Source: a bacterium
Lineage (GTDB): Bacteria > SZUA-79 > Acidulodesulfobacterales > Acidulodesulfobacteraceae
Length of the DNA stretch: 64,000 nucleotides
Assembly: GCA_021818985.1 (NCBI GenBank)
Contig: JAKASO010000001.1
Location: 62,001-126,000 of the forward strand
Direction of reading: 5' to 3'
The position numbers were made by a program, and so were the translations under genes. The notes under the pieces were generated by a model that worked only from the letters and a program-made list of their open reading frames with translations, searched no databases and was not told the origin of the DNA. Of the stretch, positions 54,270 through 64,000 are shown one piece after another (the stretch's first letter is position 1; each line of letters opens with the position of its first letter).

Positions 54270-55796
54270 TCAGCGATTCGAGATAATCGGTTTTTTCTTA
54301 ACTTTTGGGATCGCGGCTGCCGGCTTACCCCATGGCAATGATACCGGCGGCACCCATTTTTTATGTTCTTTTTCAAGATGCAGGTTATAAGCAATAATGT
54401 TTAAAGAGTTAAGATAATGGATTATTGTTTTGGCATCAGCCGTCGTTACAGGACATCCGTTAGTAACCTTCATTTGATCAATAACTATATGTTTCCATGA
54501 CCCGTATGATTTTCCGTTATATTTTTCAACCCTGTTTAGAGTATGGCATAAAACGCATTTATCGTGCAATAATCCAAACCCTTTTTTAACAGGCCACGGA
54601 TATGCAATCGGCAGAATATATTTCATCCCATCAAGCTTCATAGTATTATATACAATCTGATTTTGTCCTCTAGCCTCTATCTTCATGTAGCCCATTAACG
54701 GAATATTAAACGCAACGCTTAAGCCGCCCACTATTAAAAAAACCTTCGATATCTTGGAAATACCGCCGAACTTAAAATTAGGCGTATTATCTTTAAGATA
54801 ATAGCCGAGCACTAAAAATCCCGTAAGGAACAGGCCTGCAAGAGAAAGATATTTTACCGGCTGCATATTTCCTAAAATACCCATCGAAAGCGGAAGCATT
54901 CCAAACACTAACGACACAATGCCGACGATAATAAAAAATATTATCAACCCTACCGACACCGTCGGCTTGCTTTTATCCCGTCCATTTATTAATTTCCACA
55001 GCATATGGATAAAATTAAGGACTAAGGCAGACCCGAATGTTCCCGTAAAAGCGTACATTATCCACTGGTATTTGCCAAGCATTATTCTATTAAAACCGTC
55101 GTTAGAAGTTGCCCTGAAATGTTTGAACCATCCGTAATAAACAATCGGATACATTACAAGAAACATAACCGTAATTATACCGGCAAAAGAGCTAAGCCAG
55201 TCGTAATACTCTTTTTCGGATTTTTCGGAAGACAGTATATACCTGATGGCAGCCCAGAAGGACAATATAGCGCCGGCAAGCGCAAAGATCTCTATATTCT
55301 TTTCGATTATCAAAAGTAGAACCATTGGCGTGGCTATCGGGGTATGCGGTGTCGGGCCTATGGTATAGCTTTCGGCTATCGAATAAAACACATCTGATCC
55401 AAATCCAAACAAAAAAGCTATGATTCCGATAAAGACATTCCATCCCTGATGTTTATTAGATGTTTTACTATCAAAACCATAATAATAGACAGCGCCGAGA
55501 ACAAGAAACCCTAATAGCCCTATCATCGAATAGCCGATTACGCCGGGTTGAAGTTTGTTCATAAGTATCCAGAAATTAGGTATTCCGTTACGCAAAAGAC
55601 TTAAAAAATAAAAATACAAAATAGTCTGGATCGTTCCTATTATAAGAGAAGACATGATTAGCGGTTTAGCTAATCTGAAATATCTGTCCTCTTTTTTAAA
55701 TATGCCTATATAATGGGCTATAAAAGCAATGGCAAGAAACCCCAGCGCCAGCCTATTTAAAAAAAGATTTGTTATATCTAAAAACCCTAGATTCAT
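54270..55796 (-). CDS. Membrane-bound cytochrome c subunit of the Rieske/cytochrome b complex
   Basis: 508 aa. About ten membrane helices (1-375) followed by a C-terminal haem c domain with CVLCH at 414-418 and the end rich in Pro and Lys. His residues in the first (IAHYIGIF) and seventh (NFIHMLW) helices could bind haem b. Third gene of the petA-petB-this operon, so it likely carries electrons from the Rieske protein onward. I did not recognise a named family; the fusion of a polytopic domain with a cytochrome c is unusual compared with standard cytochrome c1. Confidence 0.75.
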   Translation of the reverse strand: MNLGFLDITNLFLNRLALGFLAIAFIAHYIGIFKKEDRYFRLAKPLIMSSLIIGTIQTILYFYFLSLLRNGIPNFWILMNKLQPGVIGYSMIGLLGFLVLGAVYYYGFDSKTSNKHQGWNVFIGIIAFLFGFGSDVFYSIAESYTIGPTPHTPIATPMVLLLIIEKNIEIFALAGAILSFWAAIRYILSSEKSEKEYYDWLSSFAGIITVMFLVMYPIVYYGWFKHFRATSNDGFNRIMLGKYQWIMYAFTGTFGSALVLNFIHMLWKLINGRDKSKPTVSVGLIIFFIIVGIVSLVFGMLPLSMGILGNMQPVKYLSLAGLFLTGFLVLGYYLKDNTPNFKFGGISKISKVFLIVGGLSVAFNIPLMGYMKIEARGQNQIVYNTMKLDGMKYILPIAYPWPVKKGFGLLHDKCVLCHTLNRVEKYNGKSYGSWKHIVIDQMKVTNGCPVTTADAKTIIHYLNSLNIIAYNLHLEKEHKKWVPPVSLPWGKPAAAIPKVKKKPIISNR

Positions 55797-55828
55797 CTCA
55801 ATTTGCTCCTTTTTTATTTAAAAGAATT

Positions 55829-56938
55829 TTAAACAGTAGCAGGCGCCTTAGGCTCGCCTCCCATTAAGGTTAAATAAACCAGCACAAGGAGAAATAAAAT
55901 TCCTAAAACGGTAGCTGCCGGTCTTTTAAACGGGCTCCTTTCATGCGTTCTATCAATAAACGGAAGCACAAATAGCAGCCCAAAGCCGATGGACGGTATC
56001 AGAAACGTCGGAAATATTATAAGCCCATGTCCTGGAAAATATTTAAGCAGCTCTTCATTTGCAAGAAAGTACCAGTCACCTTCTGGAGCAAAGTTCAGCG
56101 CTAACGGTCTGTACATAGGACCGATAGGAGCGCCTATTACGACTGCAAGAATATAAACAATTGCAAATACTCCAAGGGCTACAATCATATCTTTGTAAAA
56201 TTGATCCGGAAAAAACGGAACTGTAGCATCTGGATGCCGCCATTTGTTTGGATCATCGTCGGACAGTTTGCTATTTTTATATTCTAAAGCCATTCCTTGA
56301 TGTCCCGTCTTCCTGATTAGAAACAAATGTATAGGAATAAACAGCATAACGATACCCGGTAAAAGCCATACATGAACTGCAAATATGTGCTGCATAGTCA
56401 ACACGCTTGTTTCGGTACCGCCTCTTGCTATTATTCTTATAAATCCGCCTATAAACGGCGTATGGGAAGCAACGTTTGTAAGAACATTAATCGTCCACCA
56501 TGAATTTTCATTTCCAACAAGCATGTATCCGGTTAAGCCAAGAATTACCACGATTGAAAATAGAACCATGCCGGCAATCCATTGAAGCTCTCTCGGTTTT
56601 TTATATGCCCCCGAAAAATACACTCTTGCCATGTGTATTAATATAAAAAATATCATGGTAAATGCGCCCCATAGATGAATGCCGAGAAGCACGTTGCCAA
56701 AAACAACATGATATTTAATAAAATATGTTGCATTTCTTGCTATGGGAAAATACGGAACGTAGTAAAATAACAAGAATATCCCGGTAACGACCTGCACCGT
56801 AAATAAAAAAGCAAGCAAGCTCCCAAAGGTATATGCCCATCCCCCTCTTCTGGGGATGCGCTCGCCGTTAAATTCCTCTATTGTTTTTGTAAGTTCTATC
56901 CGTTCATCAAACCAATTTTGAATTTCTTTAAACATCAA
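55829..56938 (-). CDS. petB: Cytochrome b of a bc1/b6f-type complex
   Basis: 369 aa, about eight membrane helices. Haem ligands appear as paired His in HLWGAFTMIFFILIH and HVWLLPGIVMLFIPIH. Quinol-site motif PEWY is replaced by PEGDWYF. Length suggests a b6 domain plus part of subunit IV fused. Overlaps the Rieske gene by four bases. Menaquinol is the probable donor in an anaerobe (inference). Confidence 0.92.
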   Translation of the reverse strand: MMFKEIQNWFDERIELTKTIEEFNGERIPRRGGWAYTFGSLLAFLFTVQVVTGIFLLFYYVPYFPIARNATYFIKYHVVFGNVLLGIHLWGAFTMIFFILIHMARVYFSGAYKKPRELQWIAGMVLFSIVVILGLTGYMLVGNENSWWTINVLTNVASHTPFIGGFIRIIARGGTETSVLTMQHIFAVHVWLLPGIVMLFIPIHLFLIRKTGHQGMALEYKNSKLSDDDPNKWRHPDATVPFFPDQFYKDMIVALGVFAIVYILAVVIGAPIGPMYRPLALNFAPEGDWYFLANEELLKYFPGHGLIIFPTFLIPSIGFGLLFVLPFIDRTHERSPFKRPAATVLGILFLLVLVYLTLMGGEPKAPATV

Positions 56939-57453
56939 ATCCCCCTGTCTTTTGGATTATCAATGAACTTATTTTGAATGTAAACGGCATCATTTTCTAT
57001 TTTATGCACCCACTTATAAAGCGGTCTTGGAGGCGGTCCGCCGACTACTTCACCCAAAGCATTGAACATGCCGCCATGACATGGACATAAAAATTTTTGT
57101 CTTGCAGGAACCCAGTGTATAGGACACCCTAAATGAGTGCACTGATTTGAAAAAAATAAAAATTTTCCGCCGATTGTTTTTACGACGATAACTTGCCTTG
57201 GAAGGGTATTAACCGACCATCCTTCTTTTACTTTAAAGTAAACGGGAATGAATTTTGGCGCTAACGGTTTGATCTCGAGATCGCTGAATTTTCCAAGTTT
57301 TGTCCAGACTATATCTCTTTTGCGGAATAAAGGACTAAGAACAACCCCAAGGACAGGAATGGTCAAAGCTACGCCTATTATGGAAGAGATTAATCCTATG
57401 ATAACCATCATAAAAGTTCGCCTTGAAGACGATTCTTCTGAACTCTTTGCCAT
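56935..57453 (-). CDS. petA: Rieske iron-sulfur protein
   Basis: 172 aa. One N-terminal membrane helix (about 14-36), then the 2Fe-2S sites CTHLGCPIHW and CPCHGGMFNALG. GGGGG-type ribosome-binding site at the ATG. Translationally coupled to cytochrome b. Twin-arginine-like residues (SRRTF) precede the helix, fitting Tat export of the folded domain. Confidence 0.94.
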   Translation of the reverse strand: MAKSSEESSSRRTFMMVIIGLISSIIGVALTIPVLGVVLSPLFRKRDIVWTKLGKFSDLEIKPLAPKFIPVYFKVKEGWSVNTLPRQVIVVKTIGGKFLFFSNQCTHLGCPIHWVPARQKFLCPCHGGMFNALGEVVGGPPPRPLYKWVHKIENDAVYIQNKFIDNPKDRGI

Positions 57454-57821
57454 TGTAAACCCCCTTTAATGAATTTTATTATTAAGCTTCTAAAGAATTA
57501 AATCATTAAATTAAACCATAAACAAAAAAACAAATATAATATTAAATCTATTTTTCTATCATTTTTGGAAGATAAAGTCAATATTTTTAAATCATGTGTC
57601 AAGGCAATTTAAAAATGTCACCTTCTTAGCAATTTAGAAATGTCCGCTTTTGGTTAAAATTAATATTAATATTAAATGATTTTTTAAATCTTTTTTAATT
57701 CAATCAATATTGCTTCTCAGGGTGGACGAAAACCCAGAGCAATACTCTTGAAGCGAAGCGAAAAGAGGTAAGGCTCAAAAGAATTAAAATTAAGAAGAAA
57801 GGGGTAAATTCTGCGAATAAC
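57454..57821. other. Intergenic region with dispersed repeat
   Basis: 368 bases between uvrA (3' end) and petA (5' end), both on the minus strand. Holds the promoter region of the petA operon, the 74-bp repeat copy 2, and about 100 bases with no recognised signal. Confidence 0.5.
57595..57668. repeat. 74-bp dispersed intergenic repeat, copy 2
   Basis: Ungapped match (69 of 74) to 9332-9405, same orientation. The five differences cluster in the second half, near the second of the two internal ATGTCACC-like units, which here reads ATGTCCGC. It lies 142 bases upstream of petA. See copy 1. Confidence 0.8.
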
Positions 57822-60668
57822 TTAGCTTAATGCAGCGGCTATTTCATGATTTAATTCCTTTTTTAAATACATACCGGTCAGTGAATCTTTATTTAATATA
57901 ACTTCTTCGGGTGAACCGCAGGCAATTATCTCTCCTCCGTCATCTCCTCCTTCCGGACCAATATCTATTATATAATCCGCGGATTTGATCACATCCATAT
58001 TATGTTCTATTATGAGAACCGTGTTTCCTGAATTAACCAAAAGATTTAAAATGCCCAGCAGTTTTTTAATATCTTCGAAATGAAGGCCCATCGTAGGTTC
58101 ATCAAGTATGTAAAGTGTTTTATATTCGCTCGGCCTCGATAGTTCTTTAGAAAGCTTGATTCTTTGCGCTTCGCCGCCAGAAAAGCTGGTTGCGAGCTGA
58201 CCAAGGGTTATATAATCAAGCCCCACATCTATCAGAAATTTGATTTTATGCGAAAGCGCATAAATATTGCTAAAAAAACCAGCTGCTTCCTTAAAGGTCA
58301 TATTTAAAACATCATAAATATTTTTGTTTTTATATGTGATCTCAAGGGTCTGGTTATTGTATCTCTTGCCCTTGCACACATCGCAGGTAACATAAACATC
58401 GGGCATAAAGAGCATTTCTATTTTTTTTACGCCATCACCGGCACAAGCTTCACATCTTCCGCCTTTTACGTTAAAACTAAACCGGCCGGGGGCATAACCC
58501 CTTGCCCTTGCTTCTTTTGTTTCGGCAAAAATCGTCCTAATCAGGGTAAAAACACCGGTATAAGTAGCTGGGTTAGATCTCGGGGTTCTTCCTATGGGGG
58601 ACTGGTCAATATCCACAATCCTCTCGATCCGATCAATGTTTTCTATCGCGTCTAAGTCAAATCTTTTAAGATCCATGACGCCGTTTTTATAACTCTGAAC
58701 AGCCCTATATAAAGTATCTATTGCCAGTGTGCTTTTACCCGAACCGGAAACGCCGGTCACACAGACCAGATTAGCAAACGGTATAGATATATCTATATTT
58801 TTAAGATTATTCTTTCTGGCTCCTTTTAAGATCAGAAATCCTTTATCTTGCTTGCGCCTTACGGCAGGCACTTCTATTGAAAGCCGTCCGCTTAAATATT
58901 TTCCGGTCAAAGAATCGGGGTTCTTCATGATTTCAGACGGCGCACCGGAAGCCACAATATATCCGCCATTTTCGCCTGCCCCGGGCCCCATATCAATAAT
59001 GTGATCCGCCTTGAGCATAGTTAAAGCATCATGCTCTACTATGATAAGGCTGTTGCCTTTATCGCGTAAATTAAGAATCGTCTTTAAAAGTCTTTTATTA
59101 TCGCGCATATGTAGTCCGATACTCGGTTCATCCAAAACATATAAAACACCAGCAAGTCCGGAACCGATCTGGGTTGCAAGCCTTATTCTCTGGGATTCGC
59201 CTCCGGAAAGAGTCTGGGCGGACCTTGAAAGGGTAAGATAATCCAGTCCTACATTAACAAGAAAAGAGAGCCTTTCGGCGAGTTCATTTATAATCCTGTA
59301 TGCTATGTTTCCTTCATATTCGGTAAGCCTGATATCTTTAAAAAAATTTAACGCCTCCTTAATGCTCATTTTGGTAATATCTATGATTGACTTATTGTTT
59401 ATCCTGTAATTTAACGACTCTTTTTTTAGCCTGAAGCCGCGGCACTCAGGACATAGTTTTTCGCTCATGTATCTGCGCGGATCTATAAGATAATTTGAAT
59501 TTACCGATAAACTTCTTTCAAGAATAGGTATTACACCCTCCCACTCTTTCATAATAAACGAGTTTTTTTCGGAATGCTCATCGTAAAATCTGATCTTTTC
59601 CCCTTTCGAACCATAGATGATAACATATTGAACATTGTCATCCAACTTTTCGAACGGGACCGCCGGATCAATTCCATAATGGCTTGATAAAGCTCTTATT
59701 ATCTGATTCCTATATACAGGACTTGAATTTCTAAAAATTTGGATTGCCCCGTCTTTAAGCGATAATTTCTTATCGGGGATTATAAGATCGATGTCAAAGT
59801 AGGTTTTATAACCGAGACCGCCGCAAATTTGGCATGCTCCTATAGGGCTGTTGAACGAAAACATGGCCGGTTCGCTTTTTCCGTAACTAATCCCGCATTC
59901 GAGACAAGTGGAATGTTCGCTAAAGAACTCCTCCGTCTCGTTGCCATTTATATCTATAAATTTAAGCTTTAATACCCCTGCAGCTAATTTTAAAGCAAGT
60001 TCTATGGAATTAGCGAGCCTCTGCCTGATATCCGGTTTTATTATAAGCCTGTCTATAACGATATCTATATCGTGTTTTTTATTCTTATCCAAAACAATGC
60101 GGTCTTCGAGGTTATATTCTTTTTTATCTATATGTATCCTTGAAAAACCGTGTTTCAAATATTCTTCAAATTTTGTTCTAAATTCCCCTTTTCTGTTTAT
60201 AACTACTGGGGCAAGGACTATTAGTTTTTCACCATTTTTATGCGATAGAGCTAGACCGACCATTTGATCAACGGTCTGGGATTCCACCTTCTTGCCGCAT
60301 TTATAGCAGTATGGAACACCGATCCTTGCAAAGAGCACCCTTAAATAGTCATATATTTCCGTTATTGTCCCGACCGTCGAACGCGGGTTTTTGCTTACCG
60401 ATTTTTGCTCGATGGATATTGTAGGAGACAGACCTTCTATAGAGTCAACATCCGGTTTATCCATTTGTTCCATAAATTGCCTTGCGTATGATGAAAGTGA
60501 TTCTAAATATCGCCGCTGACCCTCTGCAAATATAGTATCAAAAGCAAGACTTGATTTTCCGGAACCGGATAATCCTGTTATAACAACAAGTTTATCTTTG
60601 GGTATCTCTAAGTTTATATTTTTTAGATTATGCTCCCTTGCGCCTTTTATTACGATTTTTCTTTCCAT
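57822..60668 (-). CDS. uvrA: Excinuclease ABC subunit A
   Basis: 948 aa, full length. Two ABC ATPase units: [14 protein letters not shown] with [11 protein letters not shown], and [14 protein letters not shown] with [12 protein letters not shown]. Zinc-binding motifs include [14 protein letters not shown] with CQICGG, and [10 protein letters not shown] with CDVCKGKRY. Recognises bulky DNA lesions in nucleotide excision repair. Start overlaps the pdxA stop by 19 bases. Confidence 0.97.
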   Translation of the reverse strand: MERKIVIKGAREHNLKNINLEIPKDKLVVITGLSGSGKSSLAFDTIFAEGQRRYLESLSSYARQFMEQMDKPDVDSIEGLSPTISIEQKSVSKNPRSTVGTITEIYDYLRVLFARIGVPYCYKCGKKVESQTVDQMVGLALSHKNGEKLIVLAPVVINRKGEFRTKFEEYLKHGFSRIHIDKKEYNLEDRIVLDKNKKHDIDIVIDRLIIKPDIRQRLANSIELALKLAAGVLKLKFIDINGNETEEFFSEHSTCLECGISYGKSEPAMFSFNSPIGACQICGGLGYKTYFDIDLIIPDKKLSLKDGAIQIFRNSSPVYRNQIIRALSSHYGIDPAVPFEKLDDNVQYVIIYGSKGEKIRFYDEHSEKNSFIMKEWEGVIPILERSLSVNSNYLIDPRRYMSEKLCPECRGFRLKKESLNYRINNKSIIDITKMSIKEALNFFKDIRLTEYEGNIAYRIINELAERLSFLVNVGLDYLTLSRSAQTLSGGESQRIRLATQIGSGLAGVLYVLDEPSIGLHMRDNKRLLKTILNLRDKGNSLIIVEHDALTMLKADHIIDMGPGAGENGGYIVASGAPSEIMKNPDSLTGKYLSGRLSIEVPAVRRKQDKGFLILKGARKNNLKNIDISIPFANLVCVTGVSGSGKSTLAIDTLYRAVQSYKNGVMDLKRFDLDAIENIDRIERIVDIDQSPIGRTPRSNPATYTGVFTLIRTIFAETKEARARGYAPGRFSFNVKGGRCEACAGDGVKKIEMLFMPDVYVTCDVCKGKRYNNQTLEITYKNKNIYDVLNMTFKEAAGFFSNIYALSHKIKFLIDVGLDYITLGQLATSFSGGEAQRIKLSKELSRPSEYKTLYILDEPTMGLHFEDIKKLLGILNLLVNSGNTVLIIEHNMDVIKSADYIIDIGPEGGDDGGEIIACGSPEEVILNKDSLTGMYLKKELNHEIAAALS

Positions 60669-61681
60669 TTTCTTCTATTTTTCGATAACTTATAAGCAAG
60701 CTTTATTGCCGATAACATGCTTTTTTCATTAGCAATATTTTTTCCTGCGATATCGTATGCCGTCCCGTGCACAGGCGATGTTCTTATTACCGGAAGGCCT
60801 ATCGTAACATTTACCCCGTCATTAAAGGATAATAGCTTAAACGGTATAAGACCTTGATCATGGTACATGGAAACGACAATATCATATTCTTTAAACTTTT
60901 TTGCATAAAAACTATCGGATGGAAAGGGGCCATCCACTAAAAAGCCATTATTTTTAAATTTATTTATTACCGGAATTATTATATTTATCTCATCCCTGCC
61001 TATCCTGCCATTTTCACCTGCATGAGGATTTAATCCAAGAATGGCAACTTTAGGATTTATGAGATTAAAATCTTTTTGAAGCGAATTAATTGAAACTTTA
61101 ATTATTTTTTCCAGCGAGTTTTCCGTAATATTATGTCCAACATCTCTTAAAGGCAAATGAATAGTAGCAAGCACCGTGATAAGCCTTCGGGAATAGAACA
61201 ACATCGCATACTCTTTTGCCCCAGTCAAATGAGCCAGAAATTCGGTATGAGCCGGAAATGCCGCGCCGCCCTTCATCATCATGTCTTTATTTATAGGGGA
61301 GGTTGCAAATCCTAATATTTTTTCCTGAAGGGAATACTGGACAGCCTTTGAAATAAAAAACTCGACGTCTTGGGCATATTCCGGATTTTCCGTTCCGTAT
61401 TTTATGTTGCCGTAATCCATTGTGGAACAATCAATTACGTTGATCATGCCGGTTTTATAGGAGTCGCGAAGATCGCTCTTTAGATCAATCGGATTTATCT
61501 TCAAATCTGCCTTAATTATTTTTTTTAAGACAAATTCAATATGAGCGGAAGAACCAAAAATTACGGTATCTAAAGTATTTTTTTTTTCAATAAAATATTT
61601 AGAGGAAAGAGTCGAGATCTCGGGACCGACTCCGCCCGGATCTCCCATTGTTATGCCTATTAAATTATTTTGGCAGTTCAA
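60650..61681 (-). CDS. pdxA: 4-Hydroxythreonine-4-phosphate dehydrogenase
   Basis: 343 aa. Pyridoxal phosphate synthesis. [10 protein letters not shown] near the N-terminus; metal-binding His in [17 protein letters not shown] and [11 protein letters not shown]. Lies in the ppiC-surA-pdxA-uvrA order seen in several deltaproteobacteria. 18 bases after the SurA-like gene. Confidence 0.94.
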   Translation of the reverse strand: MNCQNNLIGITMGDPGGVGPEISTLSSKYFIEKKNTLDTVIFGSSAHIEFVLKKIIKADLKINPIDLKSDLRDSYKTGMINVIDCSTMDYGNIKYGTENPEYAQDVEFFISKAVQYSLQEKILGFATSPINKDMMMKGGAAFPAHTEFLAHLTGAKEYAMLFYSRRLITVLATIHLPLRDVGHNITENSLEKIIKVSINSLQKDFNLINPKVAILGLNPHAGENGRIGRDEINIIIPVINKFKNNGFLVDGPFPSDSFYAKKFKEYDIVVSMYHDQGLIPFKLLSFNDGVNVTIGLPVIRTSPVHGTAYDIAGKNIANEKSMLSAIKLAYKLSKNRRKWKEKS

Positions 61682-61699
61682 GTAATATTTAAGTAATAT

Positions 61700-62785
61700 T
61701 TAAGTGGCTATAAGTATTTTTATATAAGCGTTTTTACGCGCTTGTTTTAATAGCTTACTCAAATATTTTTCCACTTTGTATTTTTCAAGTACTGAAAATA
61801 TTACGGGTTTCACATCTTTAAAAGACCTGAACGCTCCCATTTTCTTTCCCACGGACTTAAGTATAGTATAGCCAAAAGGCGACGGAATGACCTTGCTTAT
61901 TTGACCAACCTTTAACTTAAATGCAATACGGGAAAACCGGGGAGACAATTTGTTTTTATAAATATATCCGATCCTTCCGCCGTTCTTTTCGGAAGGGTCA
62001 TTTGAATATTTTCTGGCAAGCGAAGAAAAGCTAGCACCGCCTTTCAAGGCAAGCTGCCTCACCATTTCAGCTTTTTTATATATTTTGTTTCTCAAAGTTT
62101 TACTGGCTCCTGCCGGAACAGCCAAAAAGATAAGCTTTATATCTGCCATCGGCATGCCGCGGAATTCTTCGATATTTTTTTTATAATAATTAACAAGTTC
62201 AGCATCGGTGATTATCATCCTGTTTCCATAGATCTTTCTTAACATTTCAAGCTCGAGCAGGTGATCTTTAAGACGTTTTTTATAAGCTGGTAAATTAATG
62301 CCTTTTTTCTTTAATAGATGTATAAATTGTTGCGCGGTTAAATTATTCGCTTTTGCAACATCATCCATATATGAACTCACTTCTTGAGAAGAGATATGAA
62401 CGGCATTTTTTTCTTCTTCTTGTTTTATCAGCAGTTTATCTATAAGAAAACCAACAGCTTTTTTTGTTTGAGACATTATCATAATATCCCTGTTGGTAAA
62501 TACGCCGTGGGAAGCTTCGTTCTGCATATATTCATAATCTTCGAAAGCGGCTTTATCGGATTTGGCAAAATCATACAATGTAATAGGCGTTTTATTTACT
62601 TCTGCTATTACCTGATCAATTATCACGGCGTGAGCAGGGTTCACACCCGAAAAAGAATAAAAAGCTATAAAAACTATAATAAAAACAAAGAAAGAAAGGG
62701 CAATATTTTTTATATCTTTTATATCGCCATTTCCGGTTTTTAGTTTAAATTTATTGAAGCTATTAATTGTGACCATTGTAATCAT
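61700..62785 (-). CDS. surA: SurA-like periplasmic peptidyl-prolyl isomerase
   Basis: 361 aa. N-terminal signal (hydrophobic about 27-50, cleavage near AHAVIIDQ), SurA N domain (VIAEVNKTPITLYDF), and one parvulin domain (about 195-300; MADIKLIFLAVP, ARKYSNDPSEKNGGRIGYI). SurA of E. coli has two parvulin domains; here one. Helps outer membrane proteins fold. Starts within the upstream ppiC stop (four-base overlap). Confidence 0.87.
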   Translation of the reverse strand: MITMVTINSFNKFKLKTGNGDIKDIKNIALSFFVFIIVFIAFYSFSGVNPAHAVIIDQVIAEVNKTPITLYDFAKSDKAAFEDYEYMQNEASHGVFTNRDIMIMSQTKKAVGFLIDKLLIKQEEEKNAVHISSQEVSSYMDDVAKANNLTAQQFIHLLKKKGINLPAYKKRLKDHLLELEMLRKIYGNRMIITDAELVNYYKKNIEEFRGMPMADIKLIFLAVPAGASKTLRNKIYKKAEMVRQLALKGGASFSSLARKYSNDPSEKNGGRIGYIYKNKLSPRFSRIAFKLKVGQISKVIPSPFGYTILKSVGKKMGAFRSFKDVKPVIFSVLEKYKVEKYLSKLLKQARKNAYIKILIAT

Positions 62786-63714
62786 TTCGCATTTTTTGCG
62801 GACTTGGGTTTAGGCGCCAGGCCGGGTTTAGACACCGGTAAATTATTATAAAACATCTTGATTTTGGCACTTTTCTTGAGTTTAGCCATATAATCCTTGA
62901 AAAGCTTTTCGCCCTTTTTTTCTTTTAAGATCGTCAAGAGTTCACCTTTTAATTTTGAGAACGGTTTTGGCTTTCCCTGCTGAATTTTATTGAGTTTGAT
63001 TATATCAAAATTTTTTCCGACCCTGATAATATTTGAATAGCCGCCGACTTTTTGAATTCCGAAAGCCGCCTGATTAAAGGCAGGCTGAGTTTGTCCAAAT
63101 TTTATCCATCCGAGCCCCCCTCCAGTCTTGGCATTTGGGGCTGTTGAATATTTCTCGGCAAGCTTTGAGAAGGAAACTTTTTTTTGCAAAGATGACAGCA
63201 CTGCTTCCGCAGCCTTGGAAGAAGCGGTTTGAATATAGCTTATGTTTATTTTCGCCGGAAGGTTAAACAAATTATAATGCTTTTTGTAGTAAGCTTTGGC
63301 TTCTTTTTCGGTGACCGCCGTTTTTTTCTGAATCTTTTTATTCAAAAGTATCTGCACTAAAAGGCTTTGTTTGAAATCAGAGAGTTGGGTTTTATATGTC
63401 TTTGATTTATTTAAGCCGTCTTTTATAGCCTGATCGGCTAAAAGCTGCCTTTCAACTAAATTTTTGAGGAACTTCTTCTCGCCCTGGGGCGTGGATATAT
63501 AAGCCTTAAGATTGGGCGGAAGTTTTACGATCTCCGATTCGAATTCGGAAATGGTAATAGGTTTACCGTTTACTATAGCAAGGACTTTTGAAGACGGAGC
63601 AGGTTTTTTTGCGCATCCGTAAAGAACTAAAGAGATAGCGAACATAAAAACCGCAAGAAAAACTAATTTGGATTTAAAAATTTTAATATCTTTAATGGAC
63701 ATAAAAATGGACAT
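62782..63714 (-). CDS. PpiC/PrsA-like peptidyl-prolyl isomerase lipoprotein
   Basis: 310 aa. Lipobox LYGCAKK after a hydrophobic stretch (about 16-33), so lipid-anchored in the periplasm. SurA-type N domain (VLAIVNGKPITISEFE) and a parvulin domain (INISYIQTASSKAAEA, KYSTAPNAKTGGGLGWI). C-terminal Pro/Lys-rich tail. AAGGAG before the ATG. Confidence 0.88.
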   Translation of the reverse strand: MSIFMSIKDIKIFKSKLVFLAVFMFAISLVLYGCAKKPAPSSKVLAIVNGKPITISEFESEIVKLPPNLKAYISTPQGEKKFLKNLVERQLLADQAIKDGLNKSKTYKTQLSDFKQSLLVQILLNKKIQKKTAVTEKEAKAYYKKHYNLFNLPAKINISYIQTASSKAAEAVLSSLQKKVSFSKLAEKYSTAPNAKTGGGLGWIKFGQTQPAFNQAAFGIQKVGGYSNIIRVGKNFDIIKLNKIQQGKPKPFSKLKGELLTILKEKKGEKLFKDYMAKLKKSAKIKMFYNNLPVSKPGLAPKPKSAKNAK

Positions 63715-63753
63715 AAAGTTCTCCTTCTTTCAATTATTTATAATAACAATTAT

Positions 63754-64000
63754 TTATAAAATATTAACATAGCCGTATATCCGTTGCAAGATAATTTTAG
63801 CAACCTCAAGGGAAGGCAAGTTTCCACCTGCCGATCCCTCTAACACGGCATCCTTCCCCCAGTGTACCGGAATATTATCTTTTTTCTGCGGAAGACCGGA
63901 AATGGAGGCGGTCCCTTTAACTTTAAAGGGGATAGCCTTTTTTAATCTAATCTTTAATTCATATTCGCCGGAGAAATTTATAATATAATCGGAAATAACG
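63754..64000 (-). CDS. 3' end of an unidentified gene (runs off the right edge)
   Basis: Open frame of 82 codons to a TAA at 63754-63756. Residues such as FSGEYELKIRLKKAIPFK and ASISGLPQKKDNIPVHWGKD, then PSLEVAKIILQRIYGYV, suggest a beta-rich domain followed by a helix, but I recognise no family. It is upstream of ppiC-surA on the same strand with a 39-base gap, so it may head this operon. Confidence 0.55.
   Translation of the reverse strand, partial: VISDYIINFSGEYELKIRLKKAIPFKVKGTASISGLPQKKDNIPVHWGKDAVLEGSAGGNLPSLEVAKIILQRIYGYVNIL

Overview
The window is AT-rich bacterial DNA with dense, mostly minus-strand operons. The gene content points to an anaerobic, Gram-negative, probably sulfur- or sulfate-metabolising bacterium of the broad deltaproteobacterial type. 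Support comes from a complete FlxABCD-HdrABC electron-transfer set, a type-E succinate dehydrogenase/fumarate reductase (SdhA, SdhB and a CCG-domain SdhE), a Rieske/cytochrome b complex, a tungsten/molybdenum enzyme island, and the gene orders cysE-Rrf2-nifS-mnmA-mtaB and ppiC-surA-pdxA-uvrA. An outer membrane is implied by a TolC/MacAB exporter and SurA-like chaperones. A relative of the acidophilic Acidulodesulfobacterium/Sva0485 lineage would fit, but that placement is inference only.

Layout. 1-1360: 5' part of an archaeal-type threonyl-tRNA synthetase gene. 1639-8989: hdrC-hdrB-hdrA-flxD-flxC-flxB-flxA (all minus), ending in a clear terminator at 1502-1533. 9462-14400: tolC-macA-macB(ATPase)-macB(permease). 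15035-22070 (plus): cysE, Rrf2 regulator, nifS, mnmA, mtaB, rnc, der. 22076-26093: small coiled-coil gene, then the sdhABE operon. 26331-30583: moaC, a solitary peptide-binding lipoprotein, argC, rpsI, rplM. 30630-43406: a molybdenum/tungsten island with a polyferredoxin, mobB, a dus gene remnant, an NAD/FAD oxidoreductase and ferredoxin pair resembling AorC/AorA, mobA, a QueD/PTPS-like gene, a shortened moaA, moeA, a small possibly ACT-like gene, a four-cluster ferredoxin, a cytoplasmic DMSO-reductase-family catalytic subunit and an HdrB-like protein. 43730-50861: DUF4143 ATPase, tRNA-Phe, aquaporin, GH15 glucoamylase, an IS200/IS605 relic, a DsrE-like exported protein, a radical SAM/SPASM enzyme. 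50888-57453: SDR dehydrogenase, an ATP synthase Fo cluster with the order atpZ-atpI-c-a-c, then Rieske, cytochrome b and a membrane cytochrome c. 57822-64000: uvrA, pdxA, surA-like, ppiC-like lipoprotein, and the 3' end of an unidentified gene.

How it fits together. FlxABCD-HdrABC is expected to couple NADH, ferredoxin and a thiol/disulfide couple by flavin-based bifurcation. The type-E SDH and the Rieske/cytochrome b complex handle quinone-linked electrons, feeding the proton gradient used by the ATP synthase. The Mo/W island carries most cofactor assembly genes beside one apparent client enzyme. GH15 plus a glucose-dehydrogenase-like SDR suggest use of stored glucan.

Most unusual points: the duplicated, diverged subunit-c genes flanking subunit a (one with Arg at the ion-site helix); the DMSO-reductase-type enzyme paired with a soluble HdrB-like protein; the PTPS homologue inside the Moco operon beside a MoaA lacking its C-terminal cluster region; 31-bp direct repeats with a palindromic core just upstream of moeA; and a 74-bp intergenic repeat present twice, 48 kb apart.
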